Assembly: GCA_029948255.1 (NCBI GenBank) | Contig: JALIZF010001447.1 | Span: 124,001 to 188,000 of the forward strand | Source: Telmatactis stephensoni | Taxonomy: Eukaryota > Cnidaria > Anthozoa > Actiniaria > Isophelliidae | DNA: 64,000 nt | Direction: 5' to 3' | Shown here: in pieces, positions 11,676-22,655 of the stretch | Numbering within the stretch: the stretch's first letter is position 1 | Layout of the letters: the number at the start of each line of letters is the position of its first letter | Notes under the pieces: model-generated | Told to the model about the DNA's origin: nothing | The model's database searches: none | What the model saw: the letters and a program-made list of their open reading frames with translations, nothing else | Program-made: the position numbers and the translations under genes

Positions 11676-13216
11676 CTCTATCAAATCAAATTTTGATGTA
11701 TCTGAATCAATCAACACCGTTTCAAAACCGGTTTTTCTTTGCAAACGTCATCAAGCGCATGGCTGTTTCGCTTTAATTTCAAGGTATCGCTGGCTCATGA
11801 TGTTTTGCTACGTAATCTCACGCATGCTCGACAGAAATAGTCGCGAGGGCTGCAGGCAGAGGTTTTTTTCCTCATTAGATCGCTAACAGAAGATTAAAAA
11901 AAATTCTGTCCTCACAATATATAAACAACACATAGTGTTCGCGAACGGAGTTACTAATTTACGAAGTTCGAAATAGCTCTCATCAAATACTTTGAGACTC
12001 AATCTTTTCGCAACGGCAAAACGTTTGCTGTCGTTTTCGCTCCATGTATATTGTAGGAATTATTTACAAGTCATCCAAAACACAGAGTAAATAAAACAAA
12101 TACTACAAAAGTTCCAAGCTAAAAGAGCTAAATGGTAAGGGACTCAGAAACAGCTTCTTTTAGGCTCATTTTGTTGACATACTCTTTAATTGTTCGTTTG
12201 AAGAAATAGAACAAAATTGCTTTACGCAATAATGTAGGTCAAGTTGATAGAGCTCAGCGGTGCACCTTTTCATCTTTTGTTTGTCATTTCACTTGATGTG
12301 AAATCTTTTTTGAAATTAGATTTTTGGCCGCCAAGCATTTTGCGATAAAACAGCGGGGGTACGCCTCAAACAAAACCCAGTCGAGCCACCTTAATCTGAG
12401 CATTCGAGAAAGTGTTGCTTGACAAGAGTAACAATTTTTAATAAGATCGTTTAGCATTTCAGTCACGATCAGTGTCTCACCCGGAAATGTAGTATTCCAG
12501 TTTTCAATGATGAGGAAGACTTTACAGGTACGTATACAATAATAGAATATATTTTGTATATATCACAGTCTTGCAGAGGATTGATACGGGTAGTACTGAC
12601 CAAACTTAATATCATTGAATCCTATGATACCATTTACACTTTGCATATTTTGAGCATTAGCATCAATAATAAACACATTAATACAATTTTCAAAATCATG
12701 AGAACTCAAAACACTCAAGCGTGTTTTGCCAAATTAGCTTTCGTAAATATATTTCGCTGTTACAGATCGCTCTAGGTTTCTAGAGATCTTTATGAGTATT
12801 TTTTGGTTGGTTGTTTGATGTGGGGGAAGAAACCAAATTCCAACGGACTGTTTGAAGGTCAGAGTTCGCGTAATTATATACATTTCAGTAAAGCTACTAA
12901 TATAAAACATCAGCTATCAATATAAATTATAGCTTACCGAGGAAACTGTTAGCTCAAGCGTAAACTTAGAGCTTATAATGTCTGCCCAATTTCCTTGTTT
13001 ACGTTGAATTTCAATCGCAGCAGTTCCACAATTGAAGAATAAAGTTCGCTCATGCGTTTAATTTTCTTCGTTGCGAGTTCGAAGACCTCTGATACAACTG
13101 AGAACCTCACCAGGGTAGTCTAGCCTTTTTATACTTTTGTCAGTAGTTTCTGGACTAGTTCACGCCGATTTTAGCCAATCAGAATCAAGTTGGAATGGTA
13201 AATTTATGCTTGGTTT

Positions 13217-13285
13217 TACTGTGGGTTTCCTGTGTGAACTACTTGTCGGGTGTTTTACTTCAAGTGCAGTAGTTCACACAGGGAA
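13217..13285. repeat. Hairpin with ~20-bp arms
   Basis: GGTTTCCTGTGTGAACTACT is followed about 28 bp later by its near-perfect reverse complement (AGTAGTTCACACAGGGAAACC). Confidence 0.6.
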
Positions 13286-13455
13286 ACCAAACTGTGAACA
13301 CACACGTTGTAATAGCTAGAAATTCATGTGGGACCCCTCCCTCACCAAAATTTGAAAAGGCTACAAGGGCTACAAAAGGAGCCTGGGAACAAGTAAATAT
13401 GGGTTTCCTGTGGAAATAATTCAAAATGGCGGACAAATAAAGGTGTTCTATTTGT

Positions 13456-13528
13456 ATAGTACTATATTCTAAGTACCTACAATACACACGGATAACCAAT
13501 GAGATATGGAATCGGGAAAAAAAGGTGT
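13456..13528 (-). repeat. YR element repeat B2
   Basis: 73 bp identical by eye to 13748-13820, beginning ATAGTACTATATTCTAAGTA on the plus strand. Confidence 0.85.
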
Positions 13529-13614
13529 GCGTCCACAGAGTGGACAGCGTGGGAGTAAAGAGTTATCCGTGTGTAGGGATTCGCGACACGCCGTCAGGGG
13601 TGGGTGGGTGGGTC

Positions 13615-13750
13615 GTCGAGATGTTTGCTCCTCGGTTGTCAAGAGGAACTGTGACAAAAGCCTGAGGGCTGATTAATATATGCGTTGCAAAGCATTGTGG
13701 GATCTCATTGTTATGTTAATTATCCGTCTTTATTTCCGGTAATTAGAATA
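13615..13750 (-). repeat. YR element repeat A2
   Basis: 136 bp identical by eye to 16588-16723 (starts GTCGAGATGTTTGCTCCTCG on the plus strand). Overlaps repeat B1 by 3 bp. Confidence 0.85.
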
Positions 13751-13820
13751 GTACTATATTCTAAGTACCTACAATACACACGGATAACCAATGAGATATG
13801 GAATCGGGAAAAAAAGGTGT
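13748..13820 (-). repeat. YR element repeat B1
   Basis: 73-bp copy of 13456-13528, abutting repeat A2 on one side and the degraded coding region on the other. Confidence 0.85.
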
Positions 13821-13989
13821 CACATCCTCTGACCGGATATGCGTAGGGTTGAATATGAAAAACTGCAAGAACACATGGTATCATAGAACGAGAAATCTTA
13901 TTAGCACGTTCCTCCCATTCTTCAAGTTAAAGGAGGACATTAAGGGAAAAACTGGGCTAAAACCTCTTAACATATTTAAATTGTCGTAA

Positions 13990-14592
13990 GCAGTTCCTAC
14001 TTGGCCAACATTGGGTGAGACTCCCGAGAGAAAAGAGGAGGGTGACGACGCCGACATTATTCTGGCTAGTTGGATATAGTATGCAGAGATAATGGTTTTG
14101 TCAATAAATTCTTTGAATCCGTTGCACGACGAGTTATTTTTGAACATCTTTGGTGGAGGAAATCGGGAATCATACCTTCCAGATTGAAAGGACCCCTTAA
14201 AATGGCAAAAATACTTATGTAGGGAGGCCTTATCCAATCTAGCACCTGGTAAGCTTCATCGTAAGGGGCCAATGCGACTATCTTTTCCCAACAGTCAATA
14301 TGAGTATGAAGTTGGCCAGCTACAAACGTGTCGGGGTCGGGAAAAAGTAGATCTCTTAAATTTGGGGTCACAGAGCCCTTTGAGATATTAACAACCAAAT
14401 CCAGGTCAAAAGGTCGGGCTGTCGTCCCTTCCGAGTTCTCCTGGGGGATGCCTTCAAGGTCCACCCATTGGACGCGAACGGGTTACTAAGCTTGTCAAAG
14501 AGATCTATATTATTTGACGCGATGGCGGGACGGGTCTGAGAAGAAAAATAAATAAACAAACTAAATTTGAAAGCAAAAACAGCATGAGACAT
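13990..14592 (-). pseudogene. Frameshifted YR-retroelement polyprotein fragment (region before RT)
   Basis: Three minus-strand frames must be joined to follow the protein. Frame 1 gives DKLSNPFASN; frame 2 gives WVDLEGIPQENSEG and later FVAGQLHTHIDCWEKI with VLDWIR; frame 3 gives HFKGSFQSGRYDSRFPPP followed by FKNNSSCNGFKEFIDK. The order NPF, AGQLHxHxxxW, HFKGxFxGxxYDSxxPP, FxNxxSC is what I know from coral DIRS/Ngaro-like polyproteins just upstream of the RT domain. The expected RT that follows (LVLPLTVEPSKPR-type motif) is absent. A Gln/Pro/Ala-rich segment further upstream on the same strand (15356-15141) would fit the disordered N-terminal part of such a protein. Confidence 0.6.
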
Positions 14593-15088
14593 AGACCCCA
14601 GGAGAGGGAAGGGAGGACAGCCTGACCCAGATAAACTGGGGGGAGAATTTTACTCCTTTTTCAGGTTGACGTCCCCCCCTCGGGAATGAGTTGCGAAAAG
14701 GAAAACAAAAACAAAAAGACTCATGCAGTAATATAAAAAAGGACGCTGAATGAATGCCAAATGTTAAATTTATGACAATTCAATAAAAAGTAAATTGGCG
14801 TCTGGATTGAAGCGAGTTTTGTCCAGGGTTCTATGGAGTCTATCCAGTGATGAGGCGACAGAGTCGAGCTATAAATAAATAAATTTGTCAGCTTCTAGGG
14901 TCTTCTAGAGCGCATTTTCCATGACGGAATGATCAAATGCGCTATAACTAAATCATATAAATCAAACAGAAATGGATTAAGAATCCCAACTGGCAAGGAG
15001 GCAAACTAGTTGGCTATATTAGCTTATATTAGCTTATACTTTTCGTCCAAAGTAAGGGCCGGGGCTGCTAGCTGTTGGGCCGGTCCTT

Positions 15089-15212
15089 GTTGGATTGGTT
15101 GTTAGGCTGGACCTCGTTGGGGAGGTACTTGTTGGACCGGTTATTGGGCTAGACCTTGTTGGGGAGGAGCTTGTTGAGCTGGTTGTTGGGCTAGACCATG
15201 TTGGGGAGGTAA
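15089..15212. repeat. Short GTTGGGCTGGACC-type tandem repeat
   Basis: About 2-3 imperfect units of roughly 57 bp (CTTGTTGGACCGGTTRTTGG, then GCTAGACCTTGTTGGGGAGG). On the minus strand they encode Gln/Pro/Ala-rich sequence (QQPAQQAPPQQGLAQ), probably part of the YR element polyprotein. Confidence 0.55.
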
Positions 15213-15639
15213 GTGAGTTTGTTGATTATCTGGCTGTACCGCTGGAAGCTGAGGCGCTAATGGGAGCTGGGCTGGATGCTGGCCTAAAGGCTCAAAGAGC
15301 GACGAAACAAAAGGATTTGAGCAAAACAAGTGGACAAAGGGGGGAGGAATCTCCAAGGGAATACAAACTTAATTAAGTACAAAAGGATAATTTATGCGAA
15401 AAGAGACTAAAGGAAATTTTGACAAAAGAAGGGAATAATTAAAGTTATAGAACGATGTGAACTTTGAGAAAATAATACCAAAGTTAAAGCATTTTTAGTG
15501 AAACTCTCTTCTAGACCATTTAAAGGAAAAAACTTTAGGCACGGATACAAAACTTGGAAATTAAGTACATTTAAAAAAGAACTTGCGAATTCAGTTTGAC
15601 GAGTTTTGGGAAGCGAGGGAGAACTTTTGGTATGACAAA

Positions 15640-16447
15640 ATGTTGTTTGACTCTTTGGATGGTAACTGAGGGAATTTAAGCACGACACAGTGTGCAAATT
15701 AAAAGTCAAAAAACAAATGAGATTTTGGGGTTATTCTAACAGCGTTCTAGCTGATTCGATTTTGGGACAATACAATCAATTATGCAACTGGACGTTATTT
15801 GGTGTGGTTCTCTTAGGGGCTTTGAGAAATATATCTCCTAGCACGAACACACAGCGTGCAACACTACATTTAATCCGGTAAAAGGGAATAGGCTTGTACG
15901 AACACACAGCGTACCGATTAAGCGTATAGTCGGTTCAGTTTTTGACTTACAATGTTGTTTGACTCTTTGGGTGGTAACTGAAACAAATGAGCTTCTGGGC
16001 AATTCTAACAGCGTTCTAATCCTGGTACGATTTCGGGGCAATACAATCAACTGGACGTTATTTGGTGTGGTTCTCTTAGGGGCTTTGAGAAATATATCTC
16101 CTAGCACGAACACACAGCGTGCAACACTACATTTAATCCGGTAAAAGGGAATAGGCTTGTACGAACACACAGCGTACCGATTAAGCGTAGTCAGTTCGGT
16201 TTTTGACTTACAAAATGTTGTTTGACTCTTTGGGTGGTAACTGAAACAAATGAGCTTCTGGGTAATTCTAACAGCGTTCTAATCCTGGTACGATCTCGGG
16301 ACAATACGATCAAACTAAGCGTTCTGGAGGTGTGATTTTTTTTGGGGGGGCTTTGAGAAAATATATCTCCTAGCACGAACACACAGCGTGCAACACTACA
16401 TTTGTAAAAGAAAATGAGCTTGTACGAACACACAGCGTACCGATTAA
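15640..16447. repeat. Three tandem ~265-bp units inside the YR element
   Basis: The block TCCTAGCACGAACACACAGC recurs near 15836, 16099 and 16369. It is accompanied each time by a second CGAACACACAGCGTACCGAT block, and the units by TTGTTTGACTCTTTGGRTGG and AACAGCGTTCTA. Unit 3 is more diverged (poly-T/poly-G insertion). The array sits between repeat A1 and the coding relic. Confidence 0.7.
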
Positions 16448-16587
16448 GTTGAATTAGAACCTACCTCAAGGTTTCCTTGTGGGGGGAGTTGACCTTGAGC
16501 AACGTCGGGTGCTTGATCGTTAACTCGAGGAAATTGAACATCCATAAGTGAGATGACGGCGTGTCGCGATCAGGAAAGATTCCAAAA

Positions 16588-16723
16588 GTCGAGATGTTTG
16601 CTCCTCGGTTGTCAAGAGGAACTGTGACAAAAGCCTGAGGGCTGATTAATATATGCGTTGCAAAGCATTGTGGGATCTCATTGTTATGTTAATTATCCGT
16701 CTTTATTTCCGGTAATTAGAATA
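16588..16723 (-). repeat. YR element repeat A1
   Basis: 136-bp copy of 13615-13750 at the other end of the element. Next to each A copy lies TCGCGACACGCCGTCA in opposite orientations (about 13581 and 16554). Confidence 0.85.
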
Positions 16724-16829
16724 TATTTTTTATTTGTATAATCTTAATATTTCCTTTTTTCTGGAAAAAATCTCAGTTGTTTCCGGAAACTAAGTGAACT
16801 ACTCTGGATCCGCCCCTGAATTCTGGACC

Positions 16830-17411
16830 AGACCATTGCATGGAACTTCTATTCTGACCTGAAGCGTTTGGTCACGTGATGCTTTTATTCATATATAAAA
16901 CATCTGAAACATGAACGAAAAAATATTTGATATTGTGTCAAAAACGCCGTTGTAGAAGTCTTTACAGCAAACAATTGAGGTATATAGTGAAATAAAAAGT
17001 TGAAGAAACTGGTACATTCGCAGGTAATATTTTTGCATGTGAGATATATAATACCCATGATAATAGAAGGACAAAGGCAAACACTAATAGCTGCTAACAG
17101 ACAAATTGACAGTTATATCAGATAAGGACGGACCATTTGATTCGGCATCACCCGGTGGTCGACGATAACAAGCTCCTATTTTGTAAGCTGGGCTTACAAA
17201 AATTTAATTTCTTTAGTTTTAGTAAGCCGATTCAAAAAAAGGTTTTTCTTACTGCGGCTTGTTGAACAACAGGCAACCAGTGTACGCTTCGAGGAGCGTC
17301 TTGTTAAAACGTTTATTTACAACAACATGTAATCTAAATGTCCTTTTTAAGCCGATTTTGGGCTCCCTTTCACATGGGCATGAGTGAACGCACGAGTGCA
17401 TCTAGTTTCAC
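16830..17411. repeat. Dispersed repeat fragment (copy of 6540-7035 family)
   Basis: Shares AGACCATTGCATGGAA, the GCGTTTGGTCACGT block, ATACATATTTTTGCATG-like sequence, AGCCGATTCAAAAAA and the terminal GAGTGAACGCACGAGTGC with the copies at 5.3-7.0 kb and 9.4-10.1 kb. Confidence 0.55.
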
Positions 17412-17821
17412 TTATCATCTCAGTTGTTTATCTTAAAGGCTCTACAACCGACTCACTAACGTAGTAACTACTCATGTACATTTTTCTTTCGTATTTTAAT
17501 ATGAAAACATAAACACGGTTACTATCAGATTATCAGACCACGAATTCTGGCTTACATCTGATGCTTGAGACGGGGAAAGTGTACAACTTCAAGAAATCCC
17601 TTAAGAATTCATTTTTTGGTCGCAGAATCGGAGACCGAGTTCAAAATAGCTGTCCATTCTAACGCTCTTATAATTGGAGTTGGGTATGCCTCAAGTAAAA
17701 AGCTCGACTTTACTTTTTTTAGTGCTCAAAGGGCCTGTTTTTTTAAAGCTGTACTCCAGCCATTGTCCGCCATTAAATCCTGTCCAAGTCTTTATTCCCC
17801 AGCTTAATTCGAGGAGCTCAC

Positions 17822-17999
17822 GCCTCCTAGTGGACTGCTGAATGAAGGGCATTGTTTTTTTACGTTCTTAACCAATCAGGGTGCAACACGTGGCCGATTG
17901 CGCAAGAATGGCCTTTTCTCGAGACGGAAAAACCAAGAGAAAAAACGTTTGTAGTTTATAACTCGTTCCCGGCATACGGCCTGGGCACGAGTAATTAGA
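17822..17999. repeat. Inverted copy of the palindrome-headed repeat end
   Basis: Reverse-complement match to the first ~180 bp of the 5286 unit: GAATGAAGGGCATTGTTT, CTTAACCAATCAGG, then the palindrome at 17961-17992 and TAATTA. It may pair with 16830-17411 as the two ends of one element. Confidence 0.6.
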
Positions 18000-18804
18000 A
18001 ATTCAATTTAAATCAGTACACTTAGCTTCGATAAAAAAGTAAAGCAGTCAAATCACAAGGATAATAAAGTATTTTGCATTTCAAATTCAACAGCAAAACA
18101 AAAATAGGTGCTCAACAAAAAGGCGATTGTCAAAAATAAAACCAACAACAACAACAAAATACAAAGACTTTTCAGAATTTTTTTCTTGATTTTTAAGAAA
18201 GAAATATAAATGGAAGAACATTCGGCCAAATCTGTTCAGCTAGCTAACACAATGGCATTTGAAATGACATTGTGTTAGCTTCACATAACGCCATTACTGC
18301 TTACCTTTTGCCACAGATATCGCAGAATTCGACTTAGTTTAGCAAAAACATATCGCATTATTTTAAAAAGAGTGAAACGAAACGAGATTCGGTGTATTCC
18401 CTTCAATAATAACAGTTAACAGGCGTCACTGTAAATTATTGCACTTAGTTATTCGTCCTCAAAACAACACAGCAAGCTAGACTCAAAACGCAATCCATTT
18501 CCAGACCGTTTTTAGTGTCAGTGGCAAAGCAGTGCATGCGTGGGTGCCCATCAGCCAATCGGAGACTGTTCTAAAAATAGCTCAGCAAGGTCGACGACCA
18601 GAACGCGCGTAGAGGGAGATAGACTTCCCCCTGATTATAATTAATGAAATATTTTAACCAATCAGGGCGCGCGTAACATACTAGTAAATATATATAAATA
18701 TAATCAAACGTTCTCCACCAATCAGAACGCATCATATACGGATTATTATACAAATTCTAGATAACTAGCTCATCTAACCTTTCATTTGCTTTGCTATCAT
18801 CTAG
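18000..18804. other. Non-coding stretch before the lectin exon
   Basis: No recognisable gene. It includes a small hairpin near 18242-18284 (AACACAATGGCATTTGAAAT...) and CCAATCAG-type sequences near 18655 and 18717. Confidence 0.35.
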
Positions 18805-18966
18805 CTCTACCAGACGATTGGTACATGTTCAACGAATCACAATTCAAAGTCATTATGAAAAAGAAAACATGGAGCGATGCACGAACTCATTGTCAGTCAC
18901 TTGGTGGAGACCTGGTTTCCATTGGTTCAAAGACCGAGGAACAATTCATTGTACTGTCTCCACTCC
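18805..18966 (+). CDS. C-type lectin domain exon (N-terminal half)
   Basis: The acceptor is TTTGCTTTGCTATCATCTAG and the donor CTCC/GTAAGTG, both strong; the exon is phase 1 to phase 1. It encodes DDWYMFNESQFKV, then KKTWSDARTHCQSLGGDLVS and IGSKTEEQF. That is the first half of a C-type lectin fold: the W-Y start, the helix with the conserved A-x-x-x-C, and the G-G-x-L-x-S/x-I strand. The second half (WIGL, the calcium-binding EPN/QPD and WND motifs, and the last two cysteines) was not found downstream. The exon belongs to a larger extracellular protein, or is an orphan. Confidence 0.65.
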
Positions 18967-19084
18967 GTAAGTGAAATAACATTGAACAATGATACCTATC
19001 TTTTATCTTGGACGAAACGTGGGGCTAGACGTGAAGTAAATACTTGCTTTTTATTATTGTCAGCTCTTAGAAGTTATCATCATC

Positions 19085-19368
19085 TGTGACCAAGAGACCA
19101 TAATGCTAAGAGAGCGAAACTCAGTATTGATGTCTATGCGATGTTCGTGGCGGCTAAGACTATTTTTAGTAACTTTGCCATCGCGCGCGCAAGGCTCTCA
19201 AACAGTAGAATTTGAGTTTTAATTGACGTGCGCGCGGACCATTTGCTTTCGGCTTTTGAATTCTATTGTTTGAGAGTGAAGTTACTAAAAATAGCCTTAG
19301 CTGCCATGAACATCGTACAGACATCAATACTGAGTTTCGCTCTCTTAGTATTATGGTCTCTTGCTGTG
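19085..19368. mobile_element. Foldback MITE, ~90-120-bp inverted arms
   Basis: Left arm CAAGAGACCATAATGCTAAG... to ATTTTTAGTAACTTTGCC; the right arm (about 19275-19363) is its reverse complement with few changes. Lies between the lectin and LamG exons. Confidence 0.75.
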
Positions 19369-19844
19369 ACTTAGATTCGCTGGGTTTCAATTATTTTCAT
19401 GAGGATCAAAAGATAATCAAGCGAGACAGTTGCGCATGCGCAGTGTCTTGATCTGTGGCCGTAGAAGAGCTCGCGATATTGTTTTGCTTAAGCTTAACAA
19501 TAAAGACACTAACGAACGAAAAAAATATTTTACGTAGTTTCATCCAACATGGCTGCCGTGACGTTATTTGCATGTAGCCGGCCCAGCAATTTTATTACTA
19601 GAGAAGTTCCCGTATGAAAGTGATACGGACCGCATTGTGCCTGACTGTGTCAGTGCCGTGTTGTCTATAAAAAGCATACGAAATAACTGTCGTGTAGTAA
19701 CCGTTCTGTTCTGCCTGCTAACAAAGGTTTCCTTGAAACATTACAAGAAACTTTTTCCCAGATCGGAACGACATTTTCCGTTTGATCTTAAGCAAGGCTT
19801 ATTCAAGTTGTTCATACATTTGCTATTAGCTTATTCATATATTC

Positions 19845-19925
19845 TTTCTTTCTTTCATTCATTTATTCGTCATTCGTTCGTTCATTCATTCGTCATTCGT
19901 TCGTTCGTTCGTTCGTTCATTCATT
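19845..19925. repeat. Simple repeat (TTCA/TTCG)n
   Basis: Low-complexity run of ATTCATTCG and TTCGTTCG units. Confidence 0.7.
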
Positions 19926-20212
19926 AAAGCTCCTATCACCCATATTTTTTTATCTCAGCTGATTTGCTGTCATGGTATGAAATGAATGCTCATGATGGTC
20001 CCACTTTAAGGTAAAGTGATGAACTTAAACATAATATCTTGATTTTTTCTATTAATTAGAATGCATAATCTAGACTACATCCACACTAACGTATTATTAA
20101 TTTGAAAACGCTCTCTTTTGAATTTGCTACGGTAAAGCATGGTTCACAGTAGCTCAAACTACTGCATGACATAAGCATGTGCGCAAACCAGCAACATATG
20201 CAGACTTAGTGC

Positions 20213-20373
20213 TGGTTTTCACGAGCGACGGAAGCAGAAGCGGAAGCAACAAACGTATTGACTCAGTGTTGCATTTCTCACATAGGTTTAAAAAATAGAC
20301 AATTAATGAATAATGCATACTGAGTCTGCGTGTGATCCTTCCGCTTCTGCTTCCGTCGCTCGTGAAAACCCAC
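20213..20373. mobile_element. Small foldback element with ~30-bp arms
   Basis: TGGTTTTCACGAGCGACGGA (continuing AGCAGAAGCGGA) is matched in reverse complement at 20338-20373. A 100-bp loop contains no ORF. Confidence 0.7.
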
Positions 20374-20636
20374 CCTTAGTAATGTATATACACTGCCTAT
20401 CTGCAGTCGTTATCTTTCTTTACACCTTTATGATAAATGTGACACTGAGCCTGCGCATGTCATTTATTTATTCTTGTGTCGCTAGTGTTAACCGGGCCCT
20501 AGGTCTTTCGTCCACACTAAAACATGTCTTTATCCAAGCTGTGAAAACGAATAAAAGAGAGATGTTTTCAAAGCTATTCAAATTAATGTGTACGTAACCT
20601 AGACAGTGAGAAGTAGCATGTGACCTTTTCTTCTTC

Positions 20637-20898
20637 CTCCTCTTCTTCTCCTCCTCTTCGTCCTTCTCCTCCTCCTTGTCGTCAATGTCCTCCCTCTCCT
20701 CCCTCTCCTCCCTCTCCTCCCTCTCCTCCTTGTCCTCCTTCTCCTCCCCCTTCTCTTCCTCCCCCTTCTCTTCCTCCCCCTTCTCTTCCTCATTCATTTC
20801 ATTTCATTTCATTTCATTTCATTTCATTTCATTTCATTTCATTTCATTTCATTTCATTTCATTTCATTTCATTTCATTTCATTTCATTTCATTTCATT
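20637..20898. repeat. Compound microsatellite: (CTCCT/TTC)n then (ATTTC)n
   Basis: A pyrimidine-only stretch of CTCCTCC/TTCTCCT units runs to about 20792, followed by roughly 20 perfect ATTTC pentamers to 20898. It sits just upstream of the LamG exon acceptor and may act as an extended polypyrimidine tract. Long ORFs here on both strands are low-complexity artefacts. Confidence 0.9.
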
Positions 20899-20936
20899 TT
20901 ATTTTTTATTTTTATTTTTTTTTTTAATTTATTTAG

Positions 20937-21190
20937 CGATTTTCCCACTAACTCTTGGAACCACATCACATTGACATGGAATCGCTGTGCAAAAAAAGCC
21001 AAGATATATGTCAACTCCATCCTTAAAAGCTCTGTAACATCAAGTACAAGTGATATTGACTTCCGTAACAGTGGCCATTCAACTTATGAACTTGGAGGAT
21101 ATGACGGACATAGGTACTTTAAAGGATGGATAAGACAATTAGCTGTCTTCTCGTACAATTATAAGGAACAAGAGATCCCAAGATTAATAG
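20937..21190 (+). CDS. Laminin-G / concanavalin-like domain exon
   Basis: It follows a TTTTTTTTTAATTTATTTAG acceptor and ends ATTAATAG/GTTTGT. It encodes NSWNHITLTWNRCAKKAKIY, then VNSILKSS, then GYDGHRYFKGWIRQLAVFSY and a KEQEIPRL helix. This is the C-terminal half of a LamG-like (Laminin_G_3) jelly roll: W-x-H-I, the internal I-Y-V-N strand, and the F-x-G-x-I-R-x-L-A-V-F pattern with a final E-I-x-x-L helix. It starts in phase 2, so it cannot join directly to the lectin exon at 18805, which ends in phase 1. Intervening exons are missing or unrecognised. The product is probably secreted or cell-surface. Confidence 0.6.
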
Positions 21191-22655
21191 GTTTGTTTAT
21201 ATTTAGCACATAGATTCCTAGCTAATCCTAATTCCGTGCTTTTGTACTCTAATATAAGGCAAGGACCAAATGAGACGCAAGCAGATGCAAGTTTTGAATT
21301 GTACGTGCTCTTCTGTTTTGAACACAACGCCAAGCAAATGAACGCAAGCTTGGTCAAAACTCTTTAAGAAAAACCAGCTGAAAGAAAACCAGAAAATCTT
21401 ATTCTTTGTATAGAAGAGGAAATGCACAAACTCGGACTAAAGCAAGAAAACAACTTGCCCAAGCCTAGCGCAATGACTGTTCAAACCTGACAAAGTTTGC
21501 TTCGAATAATTTTGATCAAATTTGGGCCCGTTCAAAATGTTGCAAGTAGCCGCAAGTCGATGCCACTTAGCGATCAAACGAGAACTTCCGTGGCCATGGC
21601 CTCACAGATGCACAAATGACGTCAAAATGTGGTGAAATTAAAACAGCACTACGTGCAAAACGAAGTAATACTGCATACCATGCCAAGACTGAAATGTATT
21701 ATGGACAATTTGTAATTGGGTAACAAGAGGCTTTACTTATGTTCATTCTCTGTTTCCTCTCAGGTCGAATCTAAGTAGACTTTTTCCGCAACTTTTCTAC
21801 TTATAAAAATTGTGAAAAATACCTGAAATTTGAAATCCACAATGCATTTCGGTCTTGGTATGTCACTATGCAGTAGCATTAAAACTGAGGACAACCTTTT
21901 TTGAAACAGGTATATATTGGTTGAGTGATCAATGCACAAATCATTTCAAAACGAGGTTCCAGCCTAACAATGGAGAAATCGTAATTAGCATTCTATTTCC
22001 CCTCAGCCTCGACTTGACCCATTGTTCGCTATCACTCATCCAATATATCGAAAGTGGACCATTTAGCAGTAAATTGGATTTGTCTTGAAACATTTTAAAA
22101 CTTATTTTAAATGATTAAAATCATACTTTATTAAACTGTCACTGAATTTAACACCAAAATAAACAAGCACTTCAATTGTATTATTGTGATAGATCCCACA
22201 CCCTCTAGCATGTGTACAGCCGCTTCCCACCCCTCCCCCGCTACGGGGAAACAGACTAACACTCTCATGCTAAGATGATCATATCCACCTAGTCCATGGT
22301 CCCCAAAGCGGCTGACAAAGTTCTAGGGCTTTATGAAAACTGCTAGCGGTCATGTCGAATTAGTTTTTACCGCTTCAACAATACAAGAGGCGAGAAAAAA
22401 GTAGTCGAGGATTTGTAATTTCGTATGATAAAGTCACCATAGCCTGTTGTATTGGATGGGTAAAAACAAGGAAGAAGAGTTATTGAATTTTTAAAATGTA
22501 CTTTTTTGTTTATCTATCTGCTGTGAATTGATATCCTGTGGAATGTACTCCACATTGAAAACATTTGAAAAAATTAAAATTATCATGACGTCATCCAAGG
22601 TGGCCATGGTGTTCAATTGGCGCCATTTCTTCGCAAAAGTTTTGAATCGTTGTAA
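21191..22655. other. No gene recognised between LamG exon and NT5C1
   Basis: Includes a TGCACAAATGACGTCAAAAT segment near 21609 shared with 58593-58625. Short ORFs at 21218-21427 and 21855-22088 have no recognisable domain. Confidence 0.4.

Larger units (their letters stand above)
11097..13455. other. Intergenic DNA upstream of the HEPN-TPR gene
   Basis: No conserved coding exon recognised on either strand. It contains two small foldback structures, listed separately (11523-11675, 13217-13285). Short ORFs at 11594-11776, 12284-12466 and 12554-12775 lack domains. The proximal part (11097-11300) must carry the HEPN-TPR promoter, but no TATA box or other motif is convincing. Confidence 0.4.
13456..16723 (-). 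mobile_element. Internally deleted YR retroelement with split direct repeats (PAT/Ngaro-like)
   Basis: Read on the minus strand the order is A1 (16723-16588), internal region, B1 (13820-13748), A2 (13750-13615), B2 (13528-13456). A1/A2 are 136 bp and B1/B2 are 73 bp; both pairs appear identical by eye. A1-ORFs-B1-A2-B2 is the split-direct-repeat architecture of PAT/Ngaro-type DIRS-order retrotransposons, which integrate with a tyrosine recombinase rather than an integrase. The internal region keeps a frameshifted 5' pol-like segment on the same strand but shows no RT catalytic core, RNase H or recombinase, so it would need proteins in trans. Identical repeats imply recent activity or recent duplication. 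Confidence 0.65.

Noticed and set aside
20468..21213. Ser/Pro- and Arg/Glu-rich ORFs near 20.6-20.9 kb
   Set aside because: Low-complexity microsatellite translation; only the 20937-21190 part belongs to a recognisable domain, with its own acceptor.
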